Below, one piece after another: positions 1 to 7,206 of a stretch of 15,441 nucleotides of DNA. The stretch is from Dehalococcoidia bacterium (GTDB taxonomy: Bacteria > Chloroflexota > Dehalococcoidia > UBA2979). Numbering within the stretch: the stretch's first letter is position 1; every line of letters begins with the position of its first letter. The notes beneath the pieces are model-generated. The model had not been told where the DNA came from. It searched no databases and saw only the letters and a program-made list of their open reading frames with translations. Where the stretch lies: positions 1 through 15,441 of the forward strand of contig JALOAM010000069.1 of assembly GCA_023228765.1 (NCBI GenBank), written 5' to 3'. A program made the position numbers and the translations under genes.

Positions 1-453
1 CCAGGTGTCCCAGTGGCGCGCCTGGTGCTGCGGGTTCCACGGGCCATCCCACCAGTGGTACACGGGCTCGACGTCCAGCCGGCACTCGATGAAGGTCATC
101 ACGCGCCGCGCGAGGTCCTCCATCCCGTCGATGGTCTCCGGATTCTCCGTGGCGAGCGCCACGGCCTCCCGGTAGACCTCGGGAGGGGCGACCCGCTCGA
201 AGAGTTCGAGCTCGTCGAGGGCGCCCTGCAGGTACTCGCCACGGGCGCCGGCGTACGCCCTCAGGCCGTGCGCGAGCAGGCCCTGGACGGACTCCGCGAG
301 CAGCTCCCCCTGCCCGTCGAGGAGGCCACCAACGACGTCCTCCGCGACCGTCGTGTAGAACGCGCCCACGCGCGTCCCGACGAGGAGCGAGCAGACGAGT
401 TCGCCGGCGGAGACCGGCAGCCGGGTCGCCCTCGGCGCTTCCGAGTCGCGCAT
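1..453 (-). CDS. Unknown protein, translationally coupled to the NTase-PqqD gene (3' end outside window)
   Basis: I do not recognise the family. The visible part is 151 codons, beginning MRDSEAPRATRLPVSAGELV and running off the left edge without a stop. Its ATG (453-451) shares one base with the TGA stop of the nucleotidyltransferase gene (455-453), giving TGATG, so the two are probably translated as a coupled pair. Third codon positions are almost all G or C, as in the neighbouring genes, which supports real coding. The sequence is mostly helical and acidic (for example EYLQGALDELELFERV). Near the visible end it becomes rich in Trp and His (YHWWDGPWNPQHQARHW). No signal peptide or membrane segment is seen. 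By position it should act with the NTase-PqqD protein, but its role is unknown. The antisense open frame at 13-498 is a shadow of this gene. Confidence 0.75.
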   Translation of the reverse strand, partial: MRDSEAPRATRLPVSAGELVCSLLVGTRVGAFYTTVAEDVVGGLLDGQGELLAESVQGLLAHGLRAYAGARGEYLQGALDELELFERVAPPEVYREAVALATENPETIDGMEDLARRVMTFIECRLDVEPVYHWWDGPWNPQHQARHWDTW

Positions 454-1526
454 CACGCGGCTCCTTCCGTGAGTCGGTCCGTGAATCGAGCCGGGTAGAG
501 GTCGCCGAGCAGCAGGCCGTCATCGCGCAGTTGTGTCGCGAACCGTGCGAGGTGGGACGTGACCGCCTCACGGTTGGGGAAGCCCTCGGCGAGGAGGGTC
601 TCCACCACCTCGCCGAGGGTGCGGGCGCCGTCGAACAGCCGCCATGCTCGCAGGCCCACCGGGTTGAGCTCGAAGACGCGCGTCTTGCGCTGCACCAGCA
701 GCGGGCGCGCGCCGACCTCGAAAAGCACGGTCTGAGGATCACGCGCGAGCCGCGCCTCCTCGATCGTCCCCGCCACCGCCGACGGCACCCCGACCGACGA
801 GGCGTACGCGGCGACCTCGGCGACGTACGCCTCGACGGTGCGGTCGCCGCGGGCCTTCAGCGCCCACGGCCGACGGAACTCCGGCGCGTCATGCCCGAAG
901 CGACGCGCGAGCTTCACGAAGCACCACTTGGCGCTGGGATAGCCGTCCCCACCGCCACCCTCGGACGCCGCGAACGAGTCCACGGCAAGGCTCAGCGCCC
1001 GCCTCGCGCGGAGGTATGCCCGATCGGGGTGAGGAGAGGCGAGCAATGCGCGGGCCTCCGCCAGCAGCGAGGCGGCGCGGCACGCCGCCCAGCGCGCGTA
1101 CACCGCGCGGCAGCGCTCGCGGTCGAACGCCTCGAGGAGCGCGTGGAAGCCCTCGCCGTTGGCAACGGGCTCCCCGATCGCCGTGCGGTAGTAGAGGTCG
1201 ATCGTCGCATGGGCCAGCCCGAGGACGGCGACCGGATCCGCGAGGTCGACCTCGTTCACGGCCCGGACGACCTCGTCCAGCGTGGTCCGCGAGTACCGCT
1301 CCATGTCCACGCGGAACTCGTCGAGGATGAACATCCGCGGCGCGCCCTTCGCACGCGCGGGGTCCTCGTACACCACGAACAGGTCCAGGTCGGACCGTGC
1401 GTTGCCGAACCCGGCGAGCCGGGAGCCCGACACGTACGCGATGTCCGAAGGCTCCGCGACGAAGCGGTCATGCTCCGGCAGCCGGCTCAGGTCGAAGACG
1501 CTACTCAGGACGGGTGGCGCGGTCAT
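453..1526 (-). CDS. Nucleotidyltransferase with C-terminal PqqD-like domain
   Basis: The N-terminal third is a minimal polymerase-beta-type nucleotidyltransferase. It shows GS (34-35), then SDLDL with D46 and D48, and a third acidic residue in RVDMERY (D74), the metal-binding triad used to transfer a nucleotide from NTP. The middle (about 110-270) is a helical bundle with YPSAKW, resembling the HEPN-like C-terminal domain of kanamycin-type nucleotidyltransferases. Residues about 276-338 look like a PqqD/RiPP-recognition domain: a basic beta hairpin, LNPVGLRAWRLFDGARTLGEV, then a helix with LRDDGLLL. PqqD domains normally hold a leader peptide for a modifying enzyme, so a peptide or carrier substrate is possible (inference). 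I place the start at the second of two adjacent ATGs because GGAGG lies five bases before it; the first (1529) is also possible, and a GTG at 1562 lacks such a site. The product is about 357 aa. The stop overlaps the next gene by one base. Confidence 0.82.
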   Translation of the reverse strand: MTAPPVLSSVFDLSRLPEHDRFVAEPSDIAYVSGSRLAGFGNARSDLDLFVVYEDPARAKGAPRMFILDEFRVDMERYSRTTLDEVVRAVNEVDLADPVAVLGLAHATIDLYYRTAIGEPVANGEGFHALLEAFDRERCRAVYARWAACRAASLLAEARALLASPHPDRAYLRARRALSLAVDSFAASEGGGGDGYPSAKWCFVKLARRFGHDAPEFRRPWALKARGDRTVEAYVAEVAAYASSVGVPSAVAGTIEEARLARDPQTVLFEVGARPLLVQRKTRVFELNPVGLRAWRLFDGARTLGEVVETLLAEGFPNREAVTSHLARFATQLRDDGLLLGDLYPARFTDRLTEGAA

Positions 1527-1609
1527 CATGTCCTCCGTTTCCTTCCGTAGATTATTTACCACTATTTTTCATTCATGTGTATTATCGCGCTGCTCGAAGG
1601 GAGAGCGGA
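1527..1609. promoter_or_regulatory. AT-rich divergent promoter region (NTase gene / thioesterase gene)
   Basis: This short gap is strikingly AT-rich against the GC-rich surroundings, especially 1550-1586. For the plus-strand thioesterase a good -10, TATTAT, lies at 1580-1585. A weak -35 (TTACCA, 1556-1561) stands 18 bases upstream of it. For the minus-strand gene a TAAATAAT block (complement of 1551-1558) sits about 25 bases before the start and could be its -10, but no convincing -35 is seen. The octamer ATTATTTA at 1551-1558 recurs in the other divergent gap at 5212-5219. Confidence 0.5.
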
Positions 1610-2470
1610 ATGACTTCGCGGACGGCATCGCTGGTAACGGACACCGATTTCCAGGCGCACGAGGACGGCACACTCGACGTGCACATCACCGACTCGTGGT
1701 TCCATTCGTTCGGACTCCTCGGCGGGTACGTCAGCGGGATCGCGCTGCGCGCTTCAGCGCTCGCGCACGGACAGGGCGAGGCGCTACGCCCCGCCTCGAT
1801 CGCGGTGCACTACCTCGCGAAGCCGGAGGTCGGCCCGGTGCGCGGGAGGACGGAGGTGGTGCGCAACGGTCGGACCGCGGCCTACGTCCGCGCCGACCTC
1901 CTGCAGGAGCGCACGACCCTCACGGCGACGACGCTGTTCCACCGCGTGGCGGACGGCCCGACGATCGGCGTGACCGGTGCGGGCGTCCCGGGCTGCCTCG
2001 GGCCTCGCGAGTCCACCCCGCTGCCGGTGGCGTGCCGGCCCTACCCGGACGGCACCACGTCGCTGTACGGGCGGGCGCTTGAGCTGCGCATCCCGGAGGA
2101 CGACCTGGCGGCGTGGGATGTGCGGCCGGACACGACGCTGGACACGTGGATGCGCTTCCGGGAGGGCGGCTGGGACGCTGACTCCGCGCTCCGCGCCTCG
2201 GCGATGTGCGCCCTCGTCGACCTCGCGATGCTGCCCGCGGCCCGCCGAGGGTTCACCGAGGCGTGGGTAGTGCCGTCGCTGGACCTGCACGTGCAGTTCC
2301 ACGGCATCGACCACCCGATCGCGGACGAGGGCGAGTGGTTCCTCGTGCGGTCGCACGCGCCGGAGGCAGCCGGGGGGACGGTGAGCGGGACTGCGGAAGT
2401 GCGGACGGAGGGCGGCCGGCTGCTTGCCACGGCAATGCAGCAGATGACCGCCCTCCCGCCCGTGCGTTAG
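1610..2470 (+). CDS. TesB-like acyl-CoA thioesterase (double hotdog)
   Basis: At 286 aa this is the usual length of acyl-CoA thioesterase II. These cytosolic enzymes hydrolyse acyl-CoA, or a related acyl thioester, to free acid plus thiol. The first hotdog carries SIAVHYLAKPEVGPV followed by the paired strands RGRTEVVRNGRTAAYVRADL. The second carries ALVDLAMLPAA, SLDLHVQFHG and GGRLLATAMQQ. The three TesB catalytic positions (Asp, Thr/Ser, Gln) correspond to D204, S223 and Q277 or Q278, so activity looks intact. ATG 1610 follows the purine-rich AAGGGAGAGCGGA, a good ribosome site. The open frame extends upstream, but that part overlaps the divergent gene and has no support. The stop overlaps the stop of the convergent ABC ATPase gene by four bases. 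A role in releasing an acyl or carrier-bound intermediate of the surrounding locus is possible but unproven; it could be an ordinary fatty-acid housekeeping gene. Confidence 0.85.
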   Translation: MTSRTASLVTDTDFQAHEDGTLDVHITDSWFHSFGLLGGYVSGIALRASALAHGQGEALRPASIAVHYLAKPEVGPVRGRTEVVRNGRTAAYVRADLLQERTTLTATTLFHRVADGPTIGVTGAGVPGCLGPRESTPLPVACRPYPDGTTSLYGRALELRIPEDDLAAWDVRPDTTLDTWMRFREGGWDADSALRASAMCALVDLAMLPAARRGFTEAWVVPSLDLHVQFHGIDHPIADEGEWFLVRSHAPEAAGGTVSGTAEVRTEGGRLLATAMQQMTALPPVR

Positions 2471-3483
2471 CGGCTCGCAGGGACGCGGAGGAGCGCCAGG
2501 TAGGCCTCCTCCAGCGTTCTCGAGCGGGTGGTAACGCCCTCCACGTTGTCGCGCCCGCAGACGTCGAGGACGGCGTCGCGCACGTCGCCACCTTCCCCCG
2601 CGAAGACGCGGAGGCGCGTGAAGACGCCGTCCGCCCCGGTCTCGGCGAACTCGACGCCCGGGAGCGCCCTCGCGCGGTCGAGGAGATCGGGCGCCGCGCT
2701 CCGCACGGTCAGCTCCACCACGGAGGCGTCGCCAAAGCGCGCCTTCACCGCCGAAGGCGCCCCAGACGCCACGAGGCGGCCCCGGTCGATCACGGCGAGC
2801 TCGTCGCAGAGCTGGTCCGCCTCCAGCATGTAGTGCGTCGTGAGGAGGACCGTGACGCCTTCCGACGCCAGCTGCGGGACGAGGGCGCGGAACTCCTGCG
2901 CGATCGCCGGGTCGAGGCCGAGCGTTGGCTCATCGAGGAACAGCACGCGAGGACGCGCGATCAGCGCCCGCGCGAGGTGCAAGCGCTGCTTCATCCCTCG
3001 CGAGTAGCGTTCCACCTTCTCGTCCGCGCGATCGCCGAGGCGCACCAGGTCCAGCAGGTCCCCGCAGCGGCGGCGCGCCTGGGACGGCGCGATCCCCGCG
3101 AGGGCGGCGAAGTCGTGAAGGTTCTGGCGCCCGGTCAGGCGGTTGTAGAACCCGCGGTCGCCACCGATGGCGAGGCCGATGTGGCGGCGTACCTCCGCCG
3201 TGTCGCGCTCGACGTCGTACCCGAGCACGGCCGCCGAGCCGCCCGAGGGCGCCAGCAGCGTTGAGAGGATGCGGACGGTCGTGGTCTTCCCAGCGCCGTT
3301 CGGGCCGAGCAGCCCAAACACGCTCCCCGCCTCCACGCTCAGCGATAGCGCGTCGAGGGCGACCGTCTCACCCCCCTTGCCGCGATAGACACGGCACAGG
3401 TCGACGCATTCGATCGCGGCCGAGGGCGACACCGGGGACGGCGTCGTGACGCCCTCGATCGGCTGGGTCTGCACACTAGTCAT
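2467..3483 (-). CDS. ABC transporter ATP-binding protein (DrrA/NodI type)
   Basis: This is a single nucleotide-binding domain of 338 aa that would drive the two ABC-2 permeases encoded just upstream. Visible motifs, in order, are Walker A GPNGAGKTT (60-68), the signature YSRGMKQRL, Walker B RVLFLDEPTLGLDP with an intact catalytic Glu, and the switch histidine in LLTTHYM. The signature variant SRGMKQ is typical of the NodI/DrrA exporter group. The C-terminal 100 residues after the NBD match the beta-rich tail seen in DrrA-like proteins. ATG 3483 is preceded by AAGGAG with six bases spacing, and overlaps the permease stop by eight bases, indicating coupled translation. The stop overlaps that of the convergent thioesterase gene. 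The substrate cannot be read from sequence; the context suggests the product of the neighbouring biosynthetic genes. Confidence 0.93.
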   Translation of the reverse strand: MTSVQTQPIEGVTTPSPVSPSAAIECVDLCRVYRGKGGETVALDALSLSVEAGSVFGLLGPNGAGKTTTVRILSTLLAPSGGSAAVLGYDVERDTAEVRRHIGLAIGGDRGFYNRLTGRQNLHDFAALAGIAPSQARRRCGDLLDLVRLGDRADEKVERYSRGMKQRLHLARALIARPRVLFLDEPTLGLDPAIAQEFRALVPQLASEGVTVLLTTHYMLEADQLCDELAVIDRGRLVASGAPSAVKARFGDASVVELTVRSAAPDLLDRARALPGVEFAETGADGVFTRLRVFAGEGGDVRDAVLDVCGRDNVEGVTTRSRTLEEAYLALLRVPASR

Positions 3484-4297
3484 CGAGCGCTCCTTCTCGG
3501 CGCGCGCGCCGTTCGATCCACCGGTAGATGACGATCCCCACGAGGGCGTACCCGCCCGCAACGAAGACCTCGGCAGCGAGCAAGCCGCCGAGGTCGACGA
3601 CGGTGGCGCCCCCGATCGCCCGGCGCAGGGCCTCGAGGCCGTGAGTCATCGGAAGCGCTTCGCCGACGGCGCGCAGCAGGGCGGGGAGTTCCTCGCGAGG
3701 GATGACCGCGCCGCTGAGGGCGAGGACCGCGCCGTTCGACGCGCCGTAGAGCACGAGCCAGTTGCGGAACCAGAGTGCGAAGTTACCCACCGCGAGGGCG
3801 AACGCCACCGACGAGGTTCCCACCAGCACGAGCGCGGCCAGCACGGCGTCCCAGCGGGCCTCGGACACGTCGAGCTGCAGGACGACCATTGCCGCCGCGA
3901 GCGAGACGACGCCCGCAAGGAGCGCGTTCGGGAGGTGGAGCGCCCCGCGGCTGAAGTACGCGGCGGCGCGGCTCGCGGGCGACACGAAGAGCACTGAGAG
4001 CGTCCCGAACGAGCGCTCGTAGGTGAAGGACTGCAGGATCCCGCCGTTCGCCATCGTGGGGACCGCGAGCATCGCCACGCCCAGGACGAGGCCGGCGTCG
4101 GGGTCCTCGCCCGTGGCGTAGCGGGCGACGAGGGCGAACAGGACCACGTTCAGCACTGGCGCGGCGAACATGTTGGAGGCATACGCCCACGGGTTCAGCC
4201 AGAGGAACAGGCCGCGAAAGGACAGGTGGGACTGGACCGCGAAGTTGGAGACGGCCACGAGGGGTGTGGTCGCTCCCTCTGACGACAAGAGCTTCAC
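3476..4297 (-). CDS. ABC-2 type transporter permease, second subunit
   Basis: This integral membrane protein of 273 aa is predicted to have about six membrane helices, including LNVVLFALVARYATG, MLAVPTMANGGILQSF, LAGVVSLAAAMVVLQL, VLAALVLVGTSSVAFALAVG, LVLYGASNGAVLALSGAVI and the C-terminal AAEVFVAGGYALVGIVIY. The motif LPMTHGLEALRRAIGG before the last helix is a hallmark of ABC-2 exporters. The start is a GTG (4297-4295) that overlaps the TGA of the preceding permease as GTGA, with AGGTGGG upstream. The frame stays open further upstream, but that part lies inside the first permease gene and is not used. It presumably forms the export channel as a heterodimer with the first permease, powered by the ATPase encoded at 2467-3483. 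Confidence 0.9.
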   Translation of the reverse strand: MKLLSSEGATTPLVAVSNFAVQSHLSFRGLFLWLNPWAYASNMFAAPVLNVVLFALVARYATGEDPDAGLVLGVAMLAVPTMANGGILQSFTYERSFGTLSVLFVSPASRAAAYFSRGALHLPNALLAGVVSLAAAMVVLQLDVSEARWDAVLAALVLVGTSSVAFALAVGNFALWFRNWLVLYGASNGAVLALSGAVIPREELPALLRAVGEALPMTHGLEALRRAIGGATVVDLGGLLAAEVFVAGGYALVGIVIYRWIERRARREGALDD

Positions 4298-5067
4298 GTC
4301 AGTCCCACCTGTCGCACGCGGCGTTCGGCGATGGCAACGAGCCACGCCGAGAACGCCAGCGTCGCCACGGCCAGGAGGAGGGCAACGGACCAGCCCAGCG
4401 CGATCCGCCACCCTCCTGCCTCGCCGGTGAGCGCGAACTGCAGCGCCTCCATCGCCCACGCCGTCGGGAGGAGCCTGGCGAGCGCCTCGACGGGTGCGGG
4501 GAGGATGCCGACCGGGTGGACGAACCCGCTCAACACGATCCCGGCGGGGATGATGGCGTTGAAGAACCCGGGCTTCCCACCCACCACGAAGGTGAGCGGA
4601 CCGAAGAGGAACGCGAGCGACACCACCGCCACGATCGCGACGGGCACGCCGGCGGCGAACCAGCCAGCGCGGGCGACCTCGGGCGCACCGCCCTTGACGA
4701 GCACCACGGCAACCGCGGCGCCGAGGCCGAGGGCGCCGTAGAACGACGCGGCGGCGAGCGTCTTTCCGAGCATCAGGAGCGCCACCGGCGCACGGGCGAT
4801 GATCTCCATCTCCAGCGTGCCGCTGTTGTTCGCGTCCATCACGAGGAAGCCGAGCTGGAACACGGCCGCCCGCCACAGCACGAGCAGCACGACCCCGACC
4901 GCCACCACGCCGACCGCTGACTCATCGACACCGCGCGAGGCCACCCAGCCGAGCGTGACGACGAGCGCCACCTGGTTGAGCGAGTTGAACAGCAACTCGC
5001 TCGGTCGGGCGGTGTGCTGCCAGTGCTGCCCGAACGCGCCTCGCAGGGCGGTCAGCATCGCCGTCAT
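4294..5067 (-). CDS. ABC-2 type transporter permease, first subunit
   Basis: This is a membrane protein of about 257 aa with several clear hydrophobic segments: LNQVALVVTLGWVA, AVGVVAVGVVLLVLWRAAVF, ASFYGALGLGAAVAVVLV, AGVPVAIVAVVSLAFLFGPLTFVVG, FNAIIPAGIVLSGFV and ALGWSVALLLAVATLAFSAWLVAIA. LLPTAWAMEALQFALTGE matches the ABC-2 motif before the last helix. Two starts compete. ATG 5067 gives a normal permease N-terminus but only a modest AAGG site. ATG 5139 has a strong GGAGG eight bases upstream but adds 24 polar residues whose codons are unlike the rest of the gene (13 of 24 third positions G or C). I prefer 5067. Its stop overlaps the next permease start as GTGA. It is the first gene of the exporter operon, divergent from the radical SAM operon, and thus possibly co-regulated with it. 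Confidence 0.88.
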   Translation of the reverse strand: MTAMLTALRGAFGQHWQHTARPSELLFNSLNQVALVVTLGWVASRGVDESAVGVVAVGVVLLVLWRAAVFQLGFLVMDANNSGTLEMEIIARAPVALLMLGKTLAAASFYGALGLGAAVAVVLVKGGAPEVARAGWFAAGVPVAIVAVVSLAFLFGPLTFVVGGKPGFFNAIIPAGIVLSGFVHPVGILPAPVEALARLLPTAWAMEALQFALTGEAGGWRIALGWSVALLLAVATLAFSAWLVAIAERRVRQVGLT

Positions 5068-5274
5068 TCGGTCACGCCTTCCCTGGACTCTTCGTCCGGG
5101 TGGAGCGTGCCCGTTCCCGGCAACGAACGCACTAGCCATTTCCCTTGCCTCCGTCCGTCATCGCATCCGTCGACTTCCGGCGGAGATTGCCGGGCAGAGT
5201 TGATCGGTTGCATTATTTATGACGGAGTAGTAACACACCACAAGTAATCATGCATGACTAATCGGGGGCCAGAC
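5068..5274. promoter_or_regulatory. Divergent regulatory region between exporter operon and radical SAM operon
   Basis: About 200 bases, partly AT-rich (5205-5260), lie between the two divergent operons. On the minus strand a TTGTGG box is followed after about 18 bases by TAAATA (within the complement of 5212-5219), a plausible promoter for the exporter operon. On the plus strand TTGCAT (5208-5213) and TAGTAA (5228-5233) are only weakly promoter-like. A near-perfect 16-base palindrome (5245-5260) lies just before the radical SAM gene. The octamer ATTATTTA (5212-5219) also occurs at 1551-1558. If the permease starts at 5139 the gap shrinks to 5140-5274. Confidence 0.45.
5245..5260. promoter_or_regulatory. 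Palindromic operator-like site TAATCATGCATGACTA
   Basis: The 16-base sequence is an inverted repeat with seven of eight pairs matching; its core TCATGCATGA is a perfect 10-base palindrome. It lies 14 bases before the preferred ATG of the radical SAM gene and downstream of any plausible promoter. A repressor bound here could block transcription of the operon. No regulator gene is present in the window, so the binding protein is unknown. Confidence 0.35.
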
Positions 5275-7206
5275 ATGACCGACGTGCTCCTCCTCTCCTC
5301 GGTGTTCTCGGAGGTGAAGATCGCGGAGCCGATGGGGGCCTGCATCCTCGCCGCCGCCTGCCGAGCACGGAGGATCGAGGTCGAGGTGATCGAGCCCTCC
5401 GTGGAGGGCTGGGACGTGCGCCGATCGGTCGAGGAGGTCGCCCGGCGTCGTCCTCGGGTGGTCGGGCTGTCGATGCTGCGCGACAAGCACGTGGATGCGG
5501 TGCGGAAGTTCGTCGCGCTCCTCCGCGCGAGGCTGCCTGACGCGTTCATCGTGGTCGGCGGGCATGGCCCGAGCATCGCCGTCTCCGCGATCCTCCCGGA
5601 GCAGGTGGAGGCAGCCCGCCCCTATCTCGCCGAGGCGATGCGCGTACCGCCCGAGGGCCGCTCGATCCTCGACCGGGCGGTGCCGATCCCCCAGCCACTC
5701 GCCGCACCGTTCGTCGTCTCCGGCCCGTTCGTGGACTCCGACCTCACGGGCCGCGGGAGGGGTGCGGGCGACCTCGGGCGGGAGGGGGCCACCGAGCCGT
5801 GGGAGGACGACAGCGCGATGTCGCGCGCGTTCCTACCCCTGGCGGACGACGAAGACGAGTACGGGATGTTCGGCTCGGTCGATGCGGACTCGCCGTACTT
5901 CGACAAGTCGAAGGAGTACCTGCAGATCCTCTCCGCCGTGGACGCCTACCTCCTCGGCGAGGCGGACACCACGTTCCCGCCGCTCGTCCGCGCGGTCCTC
6001 GATGGGACGGAGTGGCGAGACACGCCGAGGGCCGCCTACTTCGACGAGGCGGGACGCCTCGTGCGGAACGCGATGCCGCCGAAGGTGCCCGACATCGACG
6101 TGCTCCCCCACATGTCGAGGGACATCCTGCGGGAGTACCAGAGCCGCTACGGCGACGTGCCGGCCTCCGTCCTCGCCAGTCGCGGGTGCTACTACCGCTG
6201 CACGTTCTGCTCGGTCGTCCAGTACGAGCGCCTGCAGGAGGGCTCGATCCACCGGCAGCGCTCAAACGACGACCTGATCGCGGAGCTCACGCACCTCCAC
6301 GACCGCTATGGCGTCACCCGCGTGAACTTCGAGGACGACAACTTCATCGTGAAGAACAAGCGGGGCATCGAGAAGCTCCACGACCTCGCGGACCGGCTCC
6401 AGGCACTCCCCTTCCGGCTCTCCTTCACCTTCTTCTGTCGCGCCGATGCGGTGGAGGAAGACCTGTTCCGCCACCTGCGGGACGCGGGCCTCGACGGCCT
6501 CTACTTCGGCATGGAGTCGGTCCACGACACCGACCTGGAGTTCTTTCACAAGGGCACGAAGGCGACCGACAACTTCGAGGCGCTCGACACGCTGATGCGC
6601 CTCGGCTTCTCGCCGGCCGTCGATGCCGAGCGCCGGATCATGCTCGGGTACATCACGTGGCACCCGCTCACCTCGTTCGCGGGTCTGAGGGCGACCGGGG
6701 CGTTCATCCGCCAGTACCAGGCGCCCCCGAAGCTGCTCCGACGGCAGCTCCGCCTCTACTCAGCGACGGAGGTCGTCGGTCAGGTCGAGGCCCTCGGGCT
6801 ACTGGCGCCGGAGACCTCAGGCGGCTGGGTCTTCGCGGACCGGCGGATCGAGGGCCTCGACCGCGTGGTGGACGCCTTCGCCGCGACGGCGAACGAGACG
6901 CGTGACCGGCTGCGGACGCTCGAGAAGGCGCACGCCCAACAGGGTCACGAGGTCCCCTACCTGGAGGACATCCGCGACGCCCGCATCGCGATCGACGACC
7001 GCCTCGTGCAGCACTTCCTCGACGTCGTCGACCTCGCGGAGGGCGCACCGATGGGCGGGCGCTCCCTCGAAGTGCGCGCCTACGACGAGGAGGCCCGCGC
7101 CGCCTTCGAGCGGTTCGTCGCCGACCGAGGCCTCCCCGACCTGATCGAGCAGGGGTACCGCGCCTGCGGCTTCCCCACCGTCGCGAAGGACCTGTACCGC
7201 AAATGA
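5275..7206 (+). CDS. Cobalamin-binding radical SAM protein
   Basis: At about 643 aa this is predicted to be a class B (B12-binding) radical SAM enzyme, a cytosolic iron-sulfur protein. Such enzymes use cobalamin and S-adenosylmethionine for methylations at unreactive carbons or for other radical reactions. The N-terminal domain begins DVLLLSSVF and has VVGLSMLRDKHVDAV and FIVVGGHGPS (92-100), the Rossmann cobalamin fold. The family's usual DAYLLGEADTTFPPLVRAV follows only at 223, after an insertion of roughly 120 residues. The [4Fe-4S] motif is C305-Y-Y-R-C309-T-F-C312, followed by barrel strands such as VNFEDDNFIV and GLDGLYFGMESV. A C-terminal domain of about 170 residues has no recognised fold. 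ATG 5275 follows GGGGG at six bases spacing; ATG 5254 sits inside a palindrome without a ribosome site. The stop overlaps the next start as ATGA. The substrate is unknown. Confidence 0.92.
   Translation: MTDVLLLSSVFSEVKIAEPMGACILAAACRARRIEVEVIEPSVEGWDVRRSVEEVARRRPRVVGLSMLRDKHVDAVRKFVALLRARLPDAFIVVGGHGPSIAVSAILPEQVEAARPYLAEAMRVPPEGRSILDRAVPIPQPLAAPFVVSGPFVDSDLTGRGRGAGDLGREGATEPWEDDSAMSRAFLPLADDEDEYGMFGSVDADSPYFDKSKEYLQILSAVDAYLLGEADTTFPPLVRAVLDGTEWRDTPRAAYFDEAGRLVRNAMPPKVPDIDVLPHMSRDILREYQSRYGDVPASVLASRGCYYRCTFCSVVQYERLQEGSIHRQRSNDDLIAELTHLHDRYGVTRVNFEDDNFIVKNKRGIEKLHDLADRLQALPFRLSFTFFCRADAVEEDLFRHLRDAGLDGLYFGMESVHDTDLEFFHKGTKATDNFEALDTLMRLGFSPAVDAERRIMLGYITWHPLTSFAGLRATGAFIRQYQAPPKLLRRQLRLYSATEVVGQVEALGLLAPETSGGWVFADRRIEGLDRVVDAFAATANETRDRLRTLEKAHAQQGHEVPYLEDIRDARIAIDDRLVQHFLDVVDLAEGAPMGGRSLEVRAYDEEARAAFERFVADRGLPDLIEQGYRACGFPTVAKDLYRK

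Noticed and set aside
531..1550. Long plus-strand open frame (339 codons) opposite the nucleotidyltransferase gene
   Set aside because: It is a GC-driven antisense shadow: Arg/His-rich composition without domains, while the minus strand carries a clear NTase and PqqD-like protein.
2206..3264. Plus-strand open frame (352 codons) across the thioesterase end and the ABC ATPase gene
   Set aside because: It spans two real genes, is extremely Arg-rich, shows no motif, and lies antisense to a perfect ABC ATPase.
5107..5247. Possible short plus-strand peptide with three Cys (ending CIIYDGVVTHHK), considered as a RiPP precursor
   Set aside because: Its GTG start has no well-spaced ribosome site, third-position G/C is low for this genome, and much of the frame is antisense to the permease 5' region. 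Only conservation in relatives would revive it.
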